Assembly (NCBI GenBank): GCA_946481465.1
Contig: CAMLOC010000021.1
Coordinates: 1-14,765, forward strand
DNA: 14,765 bases
Direction: 5' to 3'
Source: an uncultured Shinella sp.
GTDB taxonomy: Bacteria > Pseudomonadota > Alphaproteobacteria > Rhizobiales > Rhizobiaceae
Of the stretch, positions 1-7,621 are shown one piece after another (the stretch's first letter is position 1; each line of letters starts with the position of its first letter). Both the position numbers and the translations under genes were made by a program. The notes under the pieces are model-generated. The model worked only from the letters and a program-made list of their open reading frames with translations. It did not search any database and was not told the origin of the DNA.

Positions 1-588
1 CTGGCGCGTCGAGAATTCGAGATAGATCACCTCGTCCTCAGCCCCGACGAGGTCGACCTTGCCGATATTGGGCACGGTGAGGATGCGCCGGCGGGCGTCC
101 TCGACATAGTCGCGCAGCTGGCGCGGCGAAAGACCGTCGGCAGTGAAGGCGTAGATATTGCCGAAGACGTCACCGAAACGGTCGTTGAAGGCCGGGCCGA
201 CGACGCCGGAGGGGAACTCGCCCCGGATGTCGTTGATCATGTTACGCACGGTCACCCAGGTGGGCGCGACGTCGCGCGCGCGGGTCGTCGGCTTCAGGTT
301 GACGAAGATCAGCGTCTGGCCGGGCGTGGTGATGCTGCGGGTGAAATCGAGCGATTCCAGCTCCTCCAGCTTGCGCTCGATGCGCTCGGTCACCTGAAGG
401 GTCGTTTCCTCCACGGAGGCGCCGGGCCAGGCGGCGCTGATCGTCATCGTCTTGATGGTGAAGGAGGGATCCTCCTCGCGGCCGAGATTCTGATAGGTGA
501 AGAAGCCGAGCAGCGCGAAGACGATCATGAAGTACCAGACGAGCGATGCGTGATCGAGCGCCCAGTCCGAAAGGTTGAACTTCTTCAT
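1..588 (-). CDS. RND efflux pump permease, N-terminal part (runs off the window)
   Basis: Inner-membrane proton-driven pump of the AcrB/TriC type, which takes substrates from periplasm or membrane and passes them to an outer membrane channel through adaptor proteins. The first 196 codons are visible and open throughout. Residues about 14-32 form the first transmembrane helix. They are followed by NLGREEDPSF and the AWPGAS stretch (about residues 35-58), typical of RND pumps, and then the start of the porter domain (about 60-196), including the NIGKVDL segment. The family is usually about 1,000-1,050 residues, so roughly four fifths is missing on the left. The start ATG overlaps the stop of the upstream adaptor gene as ATGA, which implies translational coupling. 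The N-terminus and the two adaptors upstream suggest the TriC-like branch; substrate cannot be read from sequence. The family call is firm and the subfamily is inference. Confidence 0.95.
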   Translation of the reverse strand, partial: MKKFNLSDWALDHASLVWYFMIVFALLGFFTYQNLGREEDPSFTIKTMTISAAWPGASVEETTLQVTERIERKLEELESLDFTRSITTPGQTLIFVNLKPTTRARDVAPTWVTVRNMINDIRGEFPSGVVGPAFNDRFGDVFGNIYAFTADGLSPRQLRDYVEDARRRILTVPNIGKVDLVGAEDEVIYLEFSTRQ

Positions 589-1658
589 AGGCCTGCCTCG
601 TCTTCAACCTTGATTTTCTGGCCCTCTTCGAGGCTGTTCACCCCGGCGACGGCGATGCGGTCGCCGGCCTTCAGCCCGCTCGCGACCTGGAGGGCGCGCC
701 CCGTGACGGGACCGGCCTCGATCGGCGCGAGGTGCACCTCGCCCTTCTCGCCGTCGACCAGCCAGACATGCGGCTTGCCGTCCTTCTGAAGGACGGCGGT
801 CTGCGGGATCATGATGGCGGTGACGTCCGGCCCTTCGAGCTCGGCGGTGATGGTCGTGCCGAGACGCACCGTCTCCGGCGGGTTCTCCAGCGCGATCTTC
901 ACCCGCCGCGTGCGCGTGACGGCATCGGCGGACGGCGCGACCTCGCGCACCACGCCCTTCACCGTGATGTCCGGGTTGATCTGCAGGGAGACGGTGAAGC
1001 GGCTGCCAAGCGCGATGGCCTCCGCCGTCTCCGGAATGTCGACCACGGCATCGCGCTCGTCGGGCCGCGCCACCGTGACGATCGCCTCGCCGGGCGAGAC
1101 GGTCTGTCCCACCTCGGCGCCGGTCGCCACGACGACGCCGTCGAACTCGGCAAGGATGCGGGTATAGGACAGCTGCTCCTCCGCCTTCACCAGCGCCGTC
1201 TTCGCCCGCGTCAGGCCGGCATCGGCCGCCTCGCGCGACTGTTCGGCGCTCTCGACGGCAGCCCTCGCCGCGGCATTCGACTGGAGCAGGGTCTTCTGCC
1301 GCTCCTCGGTGGCGACGGCGCTCGAAAGCGTCGCCTCGGCGCTGGAAAGCTCGGCCCGCGCCGAGCGCACGGCCAGCTCATAGGCCGTCGCATCGAGCAC
1401 GGCGAGTTCGTCGCCCTTCTTCACGAGATCGCCGACATGGACGGTGCGCGAAACGAGGCGGCCGGAAACGCGCGAACCGAGTGCGGCCTGCACCTTCGCC
1501 TGCACCGTGCCGGCAAAGCGCGTGCCGGGCAGCGCGGCGGGCGCGACCACCATGGACAGGACCGGACGCGGCGGCGCGGCCGCCTCCTCCTCCTTCTTGC
1601 AGCCGGCAAGCGCCGCGGCGGCGAGGATGGCGGTTGCGAACAGGGCGGCTTTCCTCAT
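585..1658 (-). CDS. RND efflux periplasmic adaptor, lipoprotein (second of two)
   Basis: Membrane fusion protein linking the RND pump to an outer membrane channel; 357 residues. A lipoprotein signal is visible: positive MRK, hydrophobic stretch, lipobox LAGC with Cys20 as the predicted lipidated residue, then a charged KKEEE linker. The first barrel-sandwich half follows (about 55-90), an alpha-helical hairpin rich in Ala/Glu (about 92-165), the second half (about 168-200), then beta-barrel and membrane-proximal domains (about 205-350). I chose the ATG that overlaps the previous gene's stop as ATGA and places the signal peptide at the N-terminus. The open frame continues further upstream, to 1835, but that part lies inside the first adaptor gene and has no adaptor features. 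The downstream pump start also overlaps by ATGA, so all three genes are one operon. Lipidation anchors this adaptor, whereas its partner has a cleavable-looking signal. Confidence 0.93.
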   Translation of the reverse strand: MRKAALFATAILAAAALAGCKKEEEAAAPPRPVLSMVVAPAALPGTRFAGTVQAKVQAALGSRVSGRLVSRTVHVGDLVKKGDELAVLDATAYELAVRSARAELSSAEATLSSAVATEERQKTLLQSNAAARAAVESAEQSREAADAGLTRAKTALVKAEEQLSYTRILAEFDGVVVATGAEVGQTVSPGEAIVTVARPDERDAVVDIPETAEAIALGSRFTVSLQINPDITVKGVVREVAPSADAVTRTRRVKIALENPPETVRLGTTITAELEGPDVTAIMIPQTAVLQKDGKPHVWLVDGEKGEVHLAPIEAGPVTGRALQVASGLKAGDRIAVAGVNSLEEGQKIKVEDEAGL

Positions 1659-2740
1659 TGGGCGGCTCCCTCGATCGCGCTGACGGTCTGGCCGGGCCGC
1701 AGCAGCTTCGTGCCGTCGGCGACGTAGGTCTCCCCCTCCTCGATGCCGCCCGAAAGCAGCGCCGTGCCCGTCTCGAAGGAGAGCACCTCGACGGGGCGCA
1801 GGTCCACCGTGCCCTTCGCCGTGTCGAGGATCCACAGCGCCGGCTTGCCGTCAAGGCCCGCCGACAGCGCCTGCCAGGGCACCACGGCCACCCGGCGCGG
1901 CGCCAGCGCCCCGACGCCGACGACGGAGGCGCCGAGCGTCATTTCCGGCGGCGTGCGGTCCATGGCGATCTTGACGCGCACCGTGCCGGTCGCGGCATCG
2001 ATGGTCGGCGAGACCTCGCGCACATTCCCGGTCGTGCGCACCCTGTCGTCGCTGAGCAGCGTGACGACCACGCCGTCCTCCGCCGGCTGGGCGAAGAACA
2101 GCGATTCGTAGACGTCGAACACCGCGTCGCGCGGGCCGGTATCGGCAATGGTGAACATGGTCTGCGCCGCCTGCGCGACCTGCCCCGTCTCGGCAAGGCG
2201 CGCGGTGACGATGCCGTCGGCCGGCGCGCGCAGCTCGGTATAGGACAGCACCTCCTTGGCCGTGTCGCGCTGGGCGATCGCCGCCTCCCGGGCGCTTTCC
2301 GCCGTGCGCAGCGCCGTTTCGGCATCGTCGAAATCGCGGCGGGTGCTGATGCCGTCGCCGAGCAGGGATTTCTGGCGGTCGAAATTGGCGCGGGCGAGCT
2401 TGAGCTGCGCTTCGGCCGCGCGCACCCCGGCTTCGGCCGCCTCGACATCGGCCCGCTGCTCCTCGGGATCGAGCCGCGCCAGCACCTGGCCTTCCCTGAC
2501 CGCGCCGCCGACATCGACGAACCAGCCCGTGATGCGGCCCCCGACACGGAAGGAAAGATCCGTCTCCACCCGCGCGACCACTTCCCCGGTGATGGTGACG
2601 GTCTGCTCACGCTCTTCGAAATGCACGGCGGCGGTCCGCACCGGCCGCGCCGCGCCATCGGCCCATGCCGGCAAGGCGACCGCCGAAAGCGCAAGCGCCG
2701 CCAGCAGCCCCCTGCCCGCCCTGTTTCCCGCTGAGGTCAT
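1655..2740 (-). CDS. RND efflux periplasmic adaptor (first of two)
   Basis: Membrane fusion protein, 361 residues, first gene of the efflux operon. A Sec signal is predicted: RAGR, hydrophobic core about 11-24, with AWA before Asp28 as a likely cleavage site. Then come a barrel-sandwich half (about 48-92, including FRVGGRI), an alpha-helical hairpin (about 95-165), the second sandwich half (about 168-200) and beta-barrel/membrane-proximal domains to the end. An in-frame GTG exists at 2752. I prefer ATG 2740 because GGAG lies six bases before it and because the signal peptide then begins cleanly. It is clearly related to the next gene in fold but differs in sequence and anchoring, so this is a heteromeric adaptor pair and not a simple recent duplication. 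Paired adaptors with one pump are known from Pseudomonas TriAB-TriC. No outer membrane factor is seen in this operon within the window. Confidence 0.92.
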   Translation of the reverse strand: MTSAGNRAGRGLLAALALSAVALPAWADGAARPVRTAAVHFEEREQTVTITGEVVARVETDLSFRVGGRITGWFVDVGGAVREGQVLARLDPEEQRADVEAAEAGVRAAEAQLKLARANFDRQKSLLGDGISTRRDFDDAETALRTAESAREAAIAQRDTAKEVLSYTELRAPADGIVTARLAETGQVAQAAQTMFTIADTGPRDAVFDVYESLFFAQPAEDGVVVTLLSDDRVRTTGNVREVSPTIDAATGTVRVKIAMDRTPPEMTLGASVVGVGALAPRRVAVVPWQALSAGLDGKPALWILDTAKGTVDLRPVEVLSFETGTALLSGGIEEGETYVADGTKLLRPGQTVSAIEGAAQ

Positions 2741-2763
2741 TGCCGTCTCCACCGTTGCAGAAC

Positions 2764-2780
2764 ACCCATTTAATATGGGT
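2764..2780. promoter_or_regulatory. Palindromic operator candidate for the efflux operon
   Basis: Inverted repeat ACCCAT-TTAAT-ATGGGT (6-bp perfect arms, 5-base spacer). It lies immediately downstream of the -10 box of the efflux promoter and 24 bp before the adaptor start, so a bound repressor would sit over the transcription start. TetR-type repressors of RND pumps commonly act this way. No regulator gene lies next to it in the window, so the binding protein is unknown. Confidence 0.55.
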
Positions 2781-2784
2781 CCTC

Positions 2785-2812
2785 ATTATATCGCGAAGAT
2801 CTGACTGGCAAG
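2785..2812 (-). promoter_or_regulatory. Sigma-70-type promoter of the efflux operon
   Basis: On the minus strand, CTTGCC (2812-2807), a 16-bp spacer and a perfect TATAAT (2790-2785). The expected transcription start is near 2778, inside the palindrome, giving a leader of about 40 bases to the ATG at 2740. The -10 match is exact and the -35 is partial. Confidence 0.65.
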
Positions 2813-3225
2813 CCCGCGCCCTTTGCCAGCGCGATCCTGCCGCAGGCGAGTGTGGCGGAAGCCGGGAAAAAAGCCAACCGGGAAGGCTGTTCGACAGAAG
2901 AATATAATAAATCATGTTTCTCAGCGCGCTATCGCCGGTCCTGCCGCCCCGCGCAGACAAGAAAGCCGCCGGCAGCCGCGAAACCTTTCCGGTTCCCACA
3001 GGGCTGCACGGCGGCTTTATCGGAGCGTCATTCGTTGGACGCTTCTCTTTCGGTCCCCTCCGGACCTGCAGAAGAGAAAGCAGAAAGCGTGCCAGACCAG
3101 TGTCTCAAAAAATAGGAGAATGATTCCAGATCATTGAAGGCATCGCTCATGGAGAGGGAAACGAGCGACTGCACGGGGATGGCCAAATTGTGTGCAGTGC
3201 ACATGCCGAGTGCGCCTTTTTCATC
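2813..3225. other. Intergenic region without a convincing gene
   Basis: About 400 bp between the efflux promoter and the terminator of the chemotaxis receptor gene. Two short inverted repeats are present: AATGAT-tccag-ATCATT (3119-3135) and TGTGCA-g-TGCACA (3191-3203). The only coding candidate is the weak 58-codon minus-strand frame listed separately. Both the efflux operon and the receptor gene read leftward, so this region is downstream of the receptor and upstream of the efflux promoter. Confidence 0.6.
3028..3204 (-). CDS. Possible small protein, unrecognised (weak)
   Basis: A 58-codon frame, starting MCTAHNLAIP and ending in a charged tail EGTEREASNE. I do not recognise it. In favour: the composition is mixed and not the Arg/Ala/Pro-rich pattern of shadow frames here, and the middle (SDAFNDLESFSYFLRHW) looks protein-like. 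Against: it lies just after the receptor gene's terminator, has no good ribosome binding site before ATG 3204, and its second half uses many codons that are rare in the neighbours (TTT, AGA, TCT). An internal ATG at residue 19 is an alternative start. It could equally be chance. Confidence 0.2.
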   Translation of the reverse strand: MCTAHNLAIPVQSLVSLSMSDAFNDLESFSYFLRHWSGTLSAFSSAGPEGTEREASNE

Positions 3226-3228
3226 CAA

Positions 3229-3257
3229 CAAAAAGCGGCCCGTTTGACGGGGCCGCT
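3229..3257 (-). terminator. Rho-independent terminator of the chemotaxis receptor gene
   Basis: Read on the minus strand, a stem of AGCGGCCC paired with GGGCCGCT, with a loop of about eight bases, is followed by TTTTTG. It begins 26 bp after the receptor stop codon. Confidence 0.85.
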
Positions 3258-3282
3258 CTTCGGTATTCGCTGTCGGGACGGT

Positions 3283-5604
3283 TCAGAACTCTTCCCAGTC
3301 CTGCGCCGCCGCATTGGCCGCGGCCGCCTGCCCGCCGCCACCGAAGGCACGAGCCAGCGTGTTGCCGAGCGCCCGTGCACCGGAAGGCGCCGGGCGATGC
3401 TCGGCGGGCGTGGCGACCACCGGGCGGGCCATGGCGCCGGCACCGAGGCGGAACTGCGCGATCAGGGCATTGAGGGAGGCAGCCTCGGTCGCCAGCGCAT
3501 GGCTTGCCGCCGTCTGCTCCTCCACCATGGCCGCGTTCTTCTGCGTGCCCTGGTCGATGGAATTCACCGCGGCGCTGATCTCGTTGAGGCCGGTCGACTG
3601 CTCGCGCGCCGAGCGCACGATGGCCGCGACGTTCTGGTCGATCTCCTGCACCTGGTCGACGATCTCCGTCAGCGCCGAGCCGGTCTCGCCGACCAGCGCC
3701 ACGCCGAGATGCACCTGCTCGCCCGACTTGGTGATGAGCGCCTTGATCTCCTTGGCGGCATTGGCCGAGCGCTGCGCCAATTCGCGCACTTCCTGCGCGA
3801 CGACGGCGAAGCCCTTGCCCGCCTCGCCCGCCCGCGCCGCCTCGACGCCGGCATTGAGCGCCAGGAGGTTGGTCTGGAAGGCGATCTCGTCGATCACGCC
3901 GATGATGTTGGAGATTTCCCGCGAGGAATTCTCGATGCCGCTCATCGCGCTGACGGCGCGCTGCACCACTTCGCCCGATTTTTCCGCGCCGAGGCGGGTC
4001 CGCTCGACGAGCTGGCCGGCATCCTCCGCGCGCTTCGTGGCGTCCTTCAGCGAGGTGGTGATCTCCTCCAGCGCGGCGGCGGTCTCCTCGACGGAGGCTG
4101 CCTGCTGCTCGGTGCGCTTGGCGAGATCGTCCGAGGCCGAGCGGATTTCCGCGGAGCCGGCCTGGATGGCATTGGCATTGCTGCCGACGGAGCGCAGCGC
4201 CGATTGCAGCTTCTCCACCGAGGCATTGAAATCGTGACGGACCTGGTCGAGCGAACCGGCGAAAGCGTGCTCGATACGGTGCGTCATGTCGCCGTCGGCA
4301 AGCTTCTGGAGGCCATCGGCGAGCGCCTCGACGGCAATGCGCGTCTGGCGTTCGCGCTCGTCCGCTTCGGCGGCGCGCTGGCGGCGCTCGTCTTCCGAAA
4401 GCGCGCGGTTCTGTTCCGCCTCGCCTTCAAGCCTGACCTTGGCGAGCGTCGCATCGCGCAGCACGGCCAGCGAGCGGGCCATTTCGCCGATCTCGTCCTT
4501 GCGCTCGGATTCGCTGAGATCGACATCCGTGCGGCCATGCGCGATCTCGCTTGTCGCGACGATGACGGTCTCGAGGCGCTTGCGGAAACGCGCGGCGAGC
4601 AGCCAGCCGATGACGATCATCAGGCCCGTGGCGATGGCGATCACGATGATCGAGGTGATGGCAAGGGACGACAGGTTGGCGAAGAGCACCGATTTCGGCA
4701 CGGCGACCACCGTGTACCAGGTCGTGCCCGGCACCAGCGGCACCGGCACGGCCACCGCCATGGAGGTGAGGCCGCCGGCATCGGTGATTTCCATGGCCTT
4801 TTCCGGATTGGCGATCAGCGCCTGCCAGGCCGCTGCATCCAGGCCGGAATCGCCGAGCGTCTTGCCGAGCACGGCGGCATCCGGATAGCTGACGATGCTG
4901 CCGCCCTGGCTGAGCAGCGCGACGTAACCTTCGCCGAGCGGCTTCATCTGCGCCATGTCGGCGGCGAGCGCATCGAGCGCGATATCGACGCCGGTGACGC
5001 CCTTGAAGGCGCCGTCGAAGGTAAGCGGCACCATGAAGGAGGTCATCAGCACGTTCTTGCCGCCGATGACATAGCTGTAGGGTTCCGTCAGCAGGTCCTT
5101 GCCGGTGGCTTTCGGCACCTGGTAGTAGTCGCCGGGGCCGGGCTTGTCGTAGTCGACGAGCGCGACCATCTCCACCTTGCCCTCGTTGCGGACGAAATAG
5201 GGAATATAGCGGCCGGTGGCGTCGTGCCCCGGCTGGTTTGCATACTGCGCGTCCTTGCCGTCGAAGGCATCCGGCTCCCAGCCGGTGCTGACACCGAGCG
5301 CGAAGGGGTTGTCGGCCATCAGGCGGTCGAAGATGCCGTTCATCGTCTCGCGGCTCGGGGCGTCCGTCGCCTTCATCGCGTAGAGCGCCGAGCGCATGTT
5401 CCAGCTCAGCCCCTTGACCTGCGCGAAATAGGTCTCCACCTCGCCGGCGCTCGCTTCCGCCGCATTGACCATTTCCGAAATCGAGCGCTCCTCCAGCGCG
5501 CGATAGGACAGAAAGAGCAGAACGCCCGCCGTCGCAACGGTCGTGGCAACACCGGCCGCCACGATGGCGAACATATTTCGGGCAGTCGCAGTCTTCGGCA
5601 GCAT
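3283..5604 (-). CDS. Methyl-accepting chemotaxis protein, double-Cache sensor, CheR-docking tail
   Basis: Transmembrane chemoreceptor, 773 residues, controlling CheA/CheW signalling to the flagella. Order of parts: transmembrane helix 1 (about 11-33); periplasmic sensor of double-Cache type (about 35-305), with the GRYIPYF...GDYYQVPK...GVTGVDIALD arrangement typical of that fold; transmembrane helix 2 (about 313-338); HAMP (about 339-392) followed by a charged helix; a second HAMP-like stretch near 425-465; and the signalling domain with the highly conserved hairpin tip (about 570-612: DEIAFQTNLLALNAGVEAA, then GEAGKGFAVVAQEVR). The final five residues DWEEF match the xWxxF docking site for the methyltransferase CheR. 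ATG 5604 is chosen because GGAGGAGA lies five bases before it; a longer start at 5619 lacks this. Ligand is unknown; the Cache type suggests a small molecule such as an amino acid or amine. Transcribed alone, with its own terminator. Confidence 0.95.
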   Translation of the reverse strand: MLPKTATARNMFAIVAAGVATTVATAGVLLFLSYRALEERSISEMVNAAEASAGEVETYFAQVKGLSWNMRSALYAMKATDAPSRETMNGIFDRLMADNPFALGVSTGWEPDAFDGKDAQYANQPGHDATGRYIPYFVRNEGKVEMVALVDYDKPGPGDYYQVPKATGKDLLTEPYSYVIGGKNVLMTSFMVPLTFDGAFKGVTGVDIALDALAADMAQMKPLGEGYVALLSQGGSIVSYPDAAVLGKTLGDSGLDAAAWQALIANPEKAMEITDAGGLTSMAVAVPVPLVPGTTWYTVVAVPKSVLFANLSSLAITSIIVIAIATGLMIVIGWLLAARFRKRLETVIVATSEIAHGRTDVDLSESERKDEIGEMARSLAVLRDATLAKVRLEGEAEQNRALSEDERRQRAAEADERERQTRIAVEALADGLQKLADGDMTHRIEHAFAGSLDQVRHDFNASVEKLQSALRSVGSNANAIQAGSAEIRSASDDLAKRTEQQAASVEETAAALEEITTSLKDATKRAEDAGQLVERTRLGAEKSGEVVQRAVSAMSGIENSSREISNIIGVIDEIAFQTNLLALNAGVEAARAGEAGKGFAVVAQEVRELAQRSANAAKEIKALITKSGEQVHLGVALVGETGSALTEIVDQVQEIDQNVAAIVRSAREQSTGLNEISAAVNSIDQGTQKNAAMVEEQTAASHALATEAASLNALIAQFRLGAGAMARPVVATPAEHRPAPSGARALGNTLARAFGGGGQAAAANAAAQDWEEF

Positions 5605-5945
5605 GACGTCTCCTCCCATCCCCCGCGGGAAAATCCGCAGCGGCAGTCATCACAAAATGGCGGAACATGCCGGCGGACGCGGCGAAACAGAGACGAAGTC
5701 ATTTCGCAGGCCGGCAGCATAAGGGAATGCTGGTTTATGAAAGGATAAAATTTGAACCAACCGGTTGTGGCGCGGATGTACTGGTGGCCATGGCGAAAAA
5801 GGCATGCCGTTCAGGATAAGTGAACAATCCGTTCGCCCGCCCCGATCTTCCGGCAGCCCCCGCGAAGGGCGATATTCGCCTCAACGCAAGGCCCCGAGGC
5901 GGGGCAGCACAGACAGCCCGGACAGCCGGGGAGAGGAGCTTCATC
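5605..5945. other. Divergent intergenic region with two inverted repeats
   Basis: This 341-bp region separates the leftward receptor gene from the rightward dioxygenase gene. It must hold both promoters, though no box is clear enough to call. Visible symmetry: AGCAT-N6-ATGCT (5716-5731), the perfect 10-mer CAACCGGTTG (5758-5767) and GTTCA-N7-TGAAC (5809-5825). The last two are candidate operators for the dioxygenase gene. I see no gene here: the upstream extension of the dioxygenase frame, back to 5820, lacks family features. Confidence 0.5.
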
Positions 5946-6899
5946 ATGACCCTGCAGCTCACAGGCATCCACCACCTGACGGCGATCACCGCGAACGCGC
6001 CGGAGAACCTGCGCTTCTACACGCAGGTCCTCGGCCTGCGCCTCGTCAAGAAGACCGTCAACCAGGACGACACCAGCGCCTACCATCTCTTCTATGCCGA
6101 CGGCCTGGCCTCGCCCGGCACGGACCTCACCTTCTTCGACTGGCCGGTCGGCCACGAGCGGCGCGGCACCCACAGCGTCTCGCGCACCGGCCTGCGCGTC
6201 GCCAGTCTTGCGACGCTGGAATGGTGGAAGGCCCGCTTTGCCGAACAGAAGGTCAGGGCCGGCGAGATTCGCGATACCGGCGGCCGCGCCAGCCTCGATT
6301 TCGAGGACGGCGAGGGACAGCGCTTCCGCCTCGTCGTCGATGATGCCGGCGCGCCGGCCAATCCCTGGGACAGGAGCCCCGTTCCGGCCGAACACCAGAT
6401 CAAGGGCCTCGGTCCCATCACGCTCAGCGTCCCGGATATCCGCAACACCGAGGCCGTGCTCGTGCAGGTGATGAACATGCGGGAGACCGCGACCTATCCC
6501 GATCCGGACGGCGCGGGCGAGGTGCATGTCTTCTCGATGGGCGAAGGCGGACCGGCGGCCGAACTGCATGTCGCCGTCGAGCCGGACCTGCCGGCCGCCC
6601 ACCAGGGCGCCGGCGCCGTGCACCACGTCGCCTTCCGCGCGCCGGACGAGGAGGCGCTGCATGCCTGGACGGAGCGCCTGCGCGGCTTCCGCCTGCCCTC
6701 CAGCGGCGAGGTCGAGCGCTTCTACTTCCGCTCGCTCTATTTCCGCGAGCCGAATGGCATCCTGTTCGAGATCGCCACGGACGGCCCCGGTTTCGCCGTG
6801 GACGAGCCGCTCGAAACGCTCGGCGAAAGCCTGTCGCTGCCGCCCTTCCTCGAGCCGCGCCGCGCGCAGATCGAGGCCCGGCTGAAGCCGCTCGCCTGA
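5946..6899 (+). CDS. MhqO-like ring-cleaving dioxygenase (VOC/glyoxalase superfamily)
   Basis: Predicted cytoplasmic, Fe(II)-dependent ring-cleaving dioxygenase related to MhqO and PcpA, enzymes acting on hydroquinone-type substrates; 317 residues. Two vicinal-oxygen-chelate modules are visible: about 5-135 (GIHHLTAI start) and about 150-285. Likely metal ligands are His10 in GIHHLT, His226 or His227 in VHHVAF, and Glu275 in [13 protein letters not shown], matching the 2-His-1-Glu pattern of PcpA. The C-terminus [19 protein letters not shown] is the usual ending of this family. Start ATG 5946 has GAGGAG seven bases upstream. A terminator hairpin follows, and a flavin reductase gene lies downstream on the same strand. 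A second, fused copy lies in the convergent gene 7622-9178. The family call is strong; the substrate, probably a substituted hydroquinone or catechol, is inferred. Confidence 0.92.
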   Translation: MTLQLTGIHHLTAITANAPENLRFYTQVLGLRLVKKTVNQDDTSAYHLFYADGLASPGTDLTFFDWPVGHERRGTHSVSRTGLRVASLATLEWWKARFAEQKVRAGEIRDTGGRASLDFEDGEGQRFRLVVDDAGAPANPWDRSPVPAEHQIKGLGPITLSVPDIRNTEAVLVQVMNMRETATYPDPDGAGEVHVFSMGEGGPAAELHVAVEPDLPAAHQGAGAVHHVAFRAPDEEALHAWTERLRGFRLPSSGEVERFYFRSLYFREPNGILFEIATDGPGFAVDEPLETLGESLSLPPFLEPRRAQIEARLKPLA

Positions 6900-6929
6900 G
6901 CCGGCCGACGCCCTTCGACAAGACTTGAG

Positions 6930-6967
6930 AAAACCCCGGCGTGACAAACCGTCCGCCGGGGTTTTTT
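6930..6967 (+). terminator. Rho-independent terminator after the dioxygenase gene
   Basis: Stem CCCCGGCG (6934-6941) with CGCCGGGG (6954-6961) and a 12-base loop, preceded by AAAA and followed by six T. It lies 30 bp after the dioxygenase stop and only 29 bp before the next start codon. It therefore either separates two units or attenuates read-through into the reductase gene. Confidence 0.88.
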
Positions 6968-6996
6968 ATGCGCCGTGTTTTGAAAGGAGTGTAGGC

Positions 6997-7554
6997 ATGA
7001 CGAAACTGGTGGCAATCTCGGGGAGCCTGCGCAAGGGGTCCTACAACACGGCGCTGCTGCGCGCCGCCCTCGCCATGGCGCCCGAGGGCGTGACGATCAC
7101 CGAAGGCTCGATCCGCGGCATTCCGCTCTACGACGGCGATCTGGAAGCGGAGGCCGGCATTCCCGAGGCAGCCATGCGCCTGAAAGACCTCGTCGCGGCC
7201 GCCGACGGCGTCGTTCTCTTCACGCCGGAATACAACAACGGCATTCCGGGCGTCTTCAAGAACGCCATCGACTGGATGAGCCGCCCCTCCTCCGATATCG
7301 CCCGCGTCTTCGGCGGCAAGACCTTCGCCATCACCGGCGCCTCGCCCGGCAATTTCGGCACGCTCCTGTCGCAGGAGGCCTGGCTGCCCGTCATGCGCAC
7401 GCTCGGCACCGTGCCGTGGTTCGGCGCCAAGCTGATGGTCTCGCGCGCCGGCAGCGTCATCGAGGACGGCCGGATCGTCGACGCGGCGAGCGAGAAGAAG
7501 CTCGCCGACTTCATCGCCGGCTTCGCGGCCTTCGTGACGGACTACCGGCGATAG
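6997..7554 (+). CDS. NAD(P)H-dependent FMN reductase (quinone/azo reductase, ChrR/YieF type)
   Basis: Flavodoxin-like cytoplasmic oxidoreductase of 185 residues, the usual length for this family. It would use NAD(P)H and bound FMN to reduce quinones, azo compounds or chromate by two electrons. Visible motifs: the FMN phosphate loop GSLRKGSYN (9-17), the TPEYNNGIPGVFKNAIDW signature (76-93) and the GASPG turn (114-118). Start ATG 6997 has AAGGAG upstream with a nine-base gap. It lies in the same direction as the dioxygenase gene but behind its terminator. A weak candidate promoter (GTGACA, 17 bp, TTTTAT at 6941-6969) overlaps that hairpin. A two-electron quinone reductase would feed hydroquinones to the neighbouring ring-cleaving dioxygenases. 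The family is certain; the physiological electron acceptor is not. Confidence 0.92.
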   Translation: MTKLVAISGSLRKGSYNTALLRAALAMAPEGVTITEGSIRGIPLYDGDLEAEAGIPEAAMRLKDLVAAADGVVLFTPEYNNGIPGVFKNAIDWMSRPSSDIARVFGGKTFAITGASPGNFGTLLSQEAWLPVMRTLGTVPWFGAKLMVSRAGSVIEDGRIVDAASEKKLADFIAGFAAFVTDYRR

Positions 7555-7571
7555 GCGGCCGGCCCGCAATC

Positions 7572-7606
7572 AAAAAAAGGGGCGCGTCCTGCGACGCGCC
7601 CCTTTT
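7572..7606. terminator. Bidirectional terminator between convergent genes
   Basis: A perfect 10-bp GC stem (GGGGCGCGTC, loop CTGC, GACGCGCCCC, 7579-7602) is flanked by seven A on the left and four T on the right. It therefore terminates the reductase gene (plus) and the fusion gene (minus). Confidence 0.93.
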
Positions 7607-7621
7607 CGTTTCGCCTCGGCC

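Noticed and set aside
585..1835. Longer version of the lipoprotein adaptor starting at 1835
   Set aside because: The extra 59 residues lie inside the first adaptor gene in another frame; the ATG at 1658 gives a proper lipoprotein signal and an ATGA overlap.
1481..2734. Long plus-strand frame opposite the adaptor genes
   Set aside because: Arg/Pro/His-rich shadow frame; the minus strand encodes two clear adaptor proteins.
3190..5748. An 852-codon open frame on the plus strand opposite the chemoreceptor gene
   Set aside because: Antisense shadow created by high GC and codon bias; it has Arg/His/Gly-rich composition with no domain, and the minus strand carries an unmistakable receptor.
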